Shown one piece after another: positions 59,551 through 64,000 of a stretch of DNA of 64,000 nt. This stretch comes from Posidonia oceanica. Lineage: Eukaryota; Streptophyta; Magnoliopsida; Alismatales; Posidoniaceae. Where the stretch lies: contig JAZBRS010000020.1 of assembly GCA_037176725.1 (NCBI GenBank), positions 87,924,001 to 87,988,000 of the forward strand. The letters are read 5' to 3'. The notes under the pieces were generated by a model. That model worked only from the letters and a program-made list of their open reading frames with translations, was not told where the DNA came from and did no database searches. The translations under genes were made by a program, and so were the position numbers. The number at the start of each line of letters is the position of its first letter. Position 1 is the first letter of the stretch.

Positions 59551-60539
59551 CTACAAAAATCAAAATCTAACTTAAGTGATATAGTGTGCACAGTGCTCCC
59601 CGACCCTTCCGGTGATACAGCGGCAGACCAGCGGCGTGGGGTGGCTATGCCGAGCACGGGCGGCAACCGATTGAGGTGTTGGAGGCTCGGAGAGGCGTGC
59701 GGTGGTGGTTCAGAGGAGCGGCGAGCGTCTAGAGAAGCCTCGGTAGCGGAGAATCAGCAAACGACACTGGAGAAGGAGGGTGAGTCAGGCGAGTCAGGGA
59801 GCGTACACCAGGGGTCGAAATGCACGAAATAAAGGCGAAAAAGCATGAGACGAAGGTCACGAACCTCCGGGAAGAGAGAGTTATTTGTGGGCGCCTGTGG
59901 AGACTACTGACGAGCTCGAGCATGGCTAGCTGGCAGCATCGCAAGCGGAGATGGTGCCAGAGGCGGCGAAACGTGCGCAGCTAGAGCAGAGCAGGTTCCT
60001 GGGCGTCCTCCGAAGCTCTGAGAAGCGTCGAATCTCCCTCTCCCTGCTCGGCTCTCTCTCTGGCTTTTTTGGGTGATTCTCTATAGGTGGGATTCTCTTG
60101 ACTCTCTGTGGCTCTCTTGGGCTACAGGCGGTGTTGGTGGGCTCGTGTGGGCATGGGGGAGATGAAGGGATGGTCGAATTGGGTGAAGGAAGGAGCGTGA
60201 AAGGTCTGGAGGTGGTGGGTGCTGCTGGTGTGTTGGTGTTGCAGGTGGGTTCTGGGGTGTTCTAGAGGCTGCGGTGGGGTTCTAGGAGTGTGGGGAAATG
60301 CTGGGGGTGCGTGAGGATTCTGCAGGGGTTCCTTTGGGCGTCTCAATTGTGGAAGAGTGAGAGCTTGCAGGTCTGGGGGTGCTGGGTGTTTTTCAGTGGT
60401 CTCCGGTCTTGGTCTTTGGTCACAGGGGTGGCAGGGCATGGTGGAGAGGTGGCATGGGTCGTGGAGGCATGGTGGAGGTCAGGAAAGTCTTGGTGGTGGC
60501 ATGGAATGGGCGTTTGAAAATGGAGGGAGAAGGCAGTGG

Positions 60540-61020
60540 TGGAAGGAGGCTGCTGTCGATAGTGGAAAGGAGAAGAAGAGTAAGAAAAGGAAAATGGAGA
60601 AGGAAGGAGAGGAGGAGTCGGGCTGGGCCTGAGAAGGGGAGGAGAAAAAAAGGAAGAGAAAAGGGTCACTGCTGGGCTTGGGTCTAGTGGAAAGAAAGGG
60701 TGAGAAAAAAGAAAAAGAAAGAAGAGGAGAGGGGAAAGAAAAGAAAGAGAAAAGGAGAAAGGAAGGGATTGGGCTTGGTGGACTTGGGCTTGGTGGGAAA
60801 AAGGAGGAAAAAGAGAAGGAAAGAAATCAATTGTGGGCTTGGGTTTTGGAGACAAAAGAAAAAAGAAAGAAAGGAAAGAAAGGAAGAAAGGAAGGGAGAA
60901 AGAAAGAAAGAAAGAAAGAAGGGAAGGAGGAAAAGAAGATGGGCTTGGGCTTGGGCTCGGTTGAATAAGAAAAGGAATAAAGAAGAAAGAAAAGAGAGGA
61001 GAAAAGAAAGGAGAAAATGG
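60540..61020. repeat. Purine-rich (GA) tract in LTR4
   Basis: About 480 bp of mostly A and G on the plus strand (pyrimidine-rich in element sense), including a GAAA run at 60880-60925. The Lys/Glu-rich reading frames here are composition artefacts. Confidence 0.8.
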
Positions 61021-61042
61021 ACTTGAGGGTGGATTAGGCTTA

Positions 61043-61298
61043 GAAAATGGATGCTGTTTAGGGCATGGTTTAGGGTTTGGTTTTAGGGTTTGGTTTCCAC
61101 CTAGGTTTTCTATGGTTTAGGGTTCTTAGGGTTTAGGTTTCTACCTAGGTTTTCTAGGGTTTAGGGTTTTGAAAATGGCTGTTGTTTATGGCTTGGTTTA
61201 GGGTTTGGTTTTAGGGTTTGGTTTCCACCTAGGTTTTCTAGGGTTTAGGGTTCTTAGGGTTTAGGTTTCTACCTAGGTTTTCTAGGGTTTAGGGTTTA
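61043..61298. repeat. Two 128-bp units rich in TTTAGGG-like motifs
   Basis: GAAAATGG recurs at 61043, 61171 and 61299, giving two units of 128 bp. Each contains GGTTTAGGGTTT and CTAGGGTTTAGGGTT, which resemble the plant telomere repeat but are irregular. Confidence 0.85.
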
Positions 61299-61649
61299 GA
61301 AAATGGGTTGTCTTAGGTAGGGTTTAGGGTTCTAGGGTTTTGTGGATCCTAGGTTTCTAGTGTGGGTTTTGTAGGCTTTAGCCTAGGGTTTAAGGTTCTG
61401 TTTGGATGTGTATGTTTTTCTGGGATTTGTGAGGGTGTGGATCCTAGGGTTTTGTGAGAAGTTCCCTAGGTTTTTTGTGAGTGTAACCTAGGGTTTTCTA
61501 GGGTTTAATGAGTGGTTTTAGGTTTAGAAAATGGGTGTGATTTTGGATTGGATATTGGATTGGGTTTGGGAATTGAAATTGGGTTGTCCTCCTCTGAGCC
61601 AACTTCCAGGAGTCTTCCAACAAAAGCCTGTCAAAATGGGGTGTCTACA

Positions 61650-61662
61650 GATGCCCCTCCCT
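61650..61662 (-). promoter_or_regulatory. Polypurine tract of element H
   Basis: The minus strand reads AGGGAGGGGCATC before LTR4, identical to the tract of element G. Confidence 0.85.
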
Positions 61663-63540
61663 GAGCGAGGTCAAGCGTAGCGAGACCGTGGCTCAGGAGT
61701 GACAAGACAGCCCACTCGACACCGGCAAGAGCACAGATGTTGCTATCAGCGTGAGTCGCTTATTCGATGGATGCACCGAAAATCGTGACTCGTTGCTGCA
61801 ATGCAAATGCAGATGTAGATGCGAATGCTATGCAATGCATGCCAATGCAATTAGTCTAGCATGCAATGCTATAAATGAAGAAGTGCTGAGTTGATGCAAA
61901 AGGATGCTAAAAGAGGGTTGCGATGCAATGCATGAATTTGGCAGTTAGTCCAAATTCGTGCGAAAGGGACGTCGGACAAGAGTGATGGACTTGTCATCTG
62001 GGCAGTGGGGTCTGCCAGCCTAGAGAGGGGAAGAGAGATAGCTTGTCCCTACCCGAGAGCACAAGCGAAGCAGCTAGGGCCACGCAGAAAAGGGGGCAAA
62101 ACCTGAGAAAAGTTGCGAGAGGAGAGAGGCATCCTCTCCCGCCGCGAAAGCAAGTGGGACTTTGTCTTCCTAGAACAAAGTTGCGCGAAGGATGTGATAA
62201 GCTTTCAGACTTATCGGCCAGAGGTGATGAGTTTCGGATCATCAGTCTAGAGGATGGATGGTTTCAGAACATCAGCCAGAAGGATAGATGGTTTCGGAGC
62301 ATCAGCCAGAAGGGTGATAGTTACTGGATATCAGCCAAAAGGTGCAATTGCAGGTGATAGTTACTAGATATCAGCCGAAAGGGTGATGGTTTCGCAGCAT
62401 CAGCCGAAAGGATAGATGGTTTCAAAGCATCAGTCGGAAGGATAGGTGGATTCGAAACATCAGTTGGAAAGATAGATGATTTCGGAGCATCAGTCGGGAG
62501 GATAGATGGTTTCGGAGCATCAGCCGGAAAGATGATAGTTACTGGATATCAGCCGAAAGGTACAATTGCAGGTAATAGTTACTGGATATCAGTCAAAAGG
62601 GTGATAGCTACTGGATATCAGCTGAAAGGGTGATGGTTTCGGAGCATCAGTCGAAGGATAGATGGTTTCGGAACATTAGCCGGAAAGATAGATGGTTTCG
62701 GAGCATCAACCGGAAAGGATTGATTGATTATTGATGCAGATGATAAGCTATCGGACTTATCGGCCAGAGATGGATGGTTTCGGGGCATCAGCTAGGAAGA
62801 TAGATGGTTTCAGAGCATCAGTCGGAAGGATAGATGGTTTCGGAGCATCAACCGGAAAGATGGGTGGTTTCGGACATCAACCGGAAAGATAGGTAGTTTC
62901 GGGACATCAGCCGGAAAGATAGATGGTTTAGGACATCAGCCAGAGAGACAAGTGGTTTTGGGACATCAGCCGGAAAGATAGATGGTTTCGGACGTTAGCC
63001 GGAAAGATAGATTGATGATTGATAGATGATAAGATGTCGGACTTATCGGCCAGAGGTAGATGGAAACTCGTGACATCCAGGTATATCGACGGGGAATGAT
63101 AAGGAATGATACCATAGGACAGCTAAAAAAAAGATGCCCCTAGTATCAAGATGATACCAGGGGACAGCCGAAGCACCCCTAGCATCAAAAAATGAAGGAT
63201 ATGGAAAAAACTGGCACGTTTATCAAGCAAGTAGTTTAGGGTACCAGCCCGGCGGAGATCCGACCGGGCACACTTGACGGCTTTGCTTGATTTGACGGCG
63301 TGGGTCTGCAAAGATTCTAGCGTCTGGATTGATTGCTGAGGACTTTCCTGCATCATTTTGGCAGCAAGTCTGGCCAAGGGCCTTAAGGCATGATTGGCAA
63401 GGATATGAAATGCATTGAGCAGTCTTGAAGTGCAAGCAGATGGCACAAAACACCTATGCATTGATAGAACTGTTGATTACACGCTTGTGGCAGGCCACAA
63501 GATACATCATAACTTGGAAAGAAACTAAACAAGCAGCTGC
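61663..63540 (-). repeat. 3' UTR of H with about 30-bp tandem hairpin array
   Basis: The first 200 bp match element G. From about 62190 to 63070 there are roughly 28 units near 30 bp, most with the form GATGGTTTCGG, AGCATCAG, CCGGAAAGATA. TTTCGG and CCGAAA can pair around the AGCATCAG loop. Three sites (62190, 62740, 63027) carry GATAAG...CTTATC. The primary sequence is unrelated to the array of element G. Confidence 0.8.
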
Positions 63541-63549
63541 ACAAGTGCC

Positions 63550-64000
63550 CTAGCTGGTTTGGGCCTTCTTTGATTTCCTAGAGTCAGGGAATAGGGAGCC
63601 ACCAGGCGGGATCTCATTGATGGGCCAGAGCTCCTGCACCTCGGTCACGTACTCAGGAGTGCATCCTAGGCCTCTTGCAGCCGTGATGTCTGTCGACTGC
63701 ACTCCATACTGCATTAGATTGGCCAGCTCTTTTGTTGTAGCAGTTGAACTGAGGGGATATGTCTGGAGAAGCCTGGGTGCCATGCTGTCAAAGAAGGTGC
63801 CCTACTGGAAGCCAAATTGCCGCATGACTCTGATAGGGTGGTATTCCACACCCGCAGTGAATCCTGGTAGCACGACCAATCGCATGTCGCAGGTGCCGAA
63901 GAAGACAGTGAACGGCTCAACCGTGGATGGGATGATACGCTAGGTTACTACATCATCCGTCAGCTCTGATAGCTTCTCATATTCCTCCTTGACGCTCTTG
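63550..64000 (-). pseudogene. DUF7745/plant-mobile-domain-like ORF, element H (C-terminal part)
   Basis: It matches 55602-56024 and ends with VQELWPINEIPPGG and a TGA or TAG at 63550, giving the longer, probably original C-terminus. A TAG replaces Gln after RQFGFQ near 63806. The N-terminal part is outside the window. Confidence 0.6.

Larger units (their letters stand above)
57097..61649 (-). repeat. 3' LTR of element H (LTR4, 4.55 kb)
   Basis: TGTAGTAACCC...GGTGTCTACA, with the conserved motif at 57407-57460. It is about 1.3-1.6 kb longer than the other Tat LTRs because of a 90-bp tandem array (58380-59550), a purine-rich tract (60540-61020) and a TTTAGGG-like duplicated block (61043-61298). 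Its middle part has no obvious similarity to LTR1-3. Confidence 0.9.
57097..64000 (-). mobile_element. Tat-like retrotransposon H (3' part)
   Basis: LTR4 (57097-61649), PPT, 3' UTR repeat array and a DUF7745-like ORF cut by the window end. The PPT on the right side of LTR4 shows that LTR4 is its 3' LTR and that the element body extends right. It is inserted within element G. Confidence 0.82.

Noticed and set aside
60678..61026. Lys/Glu/Arg-rich frames
   Set aside because: They are a composition effect of the purine-rich tract in LTR4.
61043..61330. TTTAGGG-like repeats as a chromosome end
   Set aside because: Repeats are irregular, inside an LTR, and flanked by complete LTR sequence on both sides.
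62190..63070. Regular about 30-bp repeats, at first sight like a CRISPR array
   Set aside because: Units are directly adjacent without unique spacers, in a plant retrotransposon 3' UTR.

Overview
The window is plant nuclear DNA made almost entirely of nested transposable elements; I found no host gene, tRNA, rRNA or CRISPR array. The evidence for a flowering plant is the set of families: Tat/Ogre-type Ty3/gypsy elements with dual RNase H, a Tekay/Del-type chromovirus, a SIRE-like Ty1/copia element, and a Mutator-like element with a FAR1-type SWIM transposase and a Ulp1-type peptidase. All coding regions carry stops or frameshifts, as in old methylated heterochromatin. I cannot name the species.

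Layout. (1) 1-22357, minus strand: giant Tat-like element 'AB', with its 5' LTR at 19057-22357, PBS, leader, gag, then two tandem copies of PR-spacer-RT-gRH-aRH-IN (B at 8410-14849, A at 1928-8405) and a plant-mobile-domain/DUF7745-like ORF 3' of integrase (1-904). Its 3' LTR is off the window. (2) 22358-30732, minus: Tat-like element 'C' (LTR, PBS, leader, gag, PR), cut by AB inside its PR-RT spacer. (3) 30733-38730, plus: Tekay-like element 'D', whose 5' LTR is cut by C. (4) 38731-42881: MULE remnant with a plus-strand Ulp1-like pseudogene, a 195-bp tandem array and a minus-strand FAR1-like fragment. (5) 42882-50756, minus: gag-only copia element 'E', inserted in the FAR1-like coding region and itself holding a Tekay-like solo LTR 'F' (44213-47167) flanked by a perfect ATAAA duplication. 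(6) 50757-57096, minus: Tat-like element 'G' (3' LTR, PPT, hairpin array, DUF7745-like ORF), inserted in E's 5' LTR. (7) 57097-64000, minus: Tat-like element 'H', whose 3' LTR end sits inside G.

The implied order of insertion is MULE, then D and E (order between these two not known), then C into D and F and G into E, then AB into C and H into G. Two results stand out. First, AB has a 6.4-kb internal tandem duplication in which both copies carry the same nonsense mutations, so the duplicated sequence was already dead. Second, almost every LTR or 3' UTR here carries clusters of short family-specific palindromes or hairpins. These have different arm sequences in related LTRs, show paired (compensatory) differences between LTR2 and LTR3, and in one case share an arm sequence between a gypsy and a copia element. 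This recurrent palindrome pattern is the best candidate for something undescribed.
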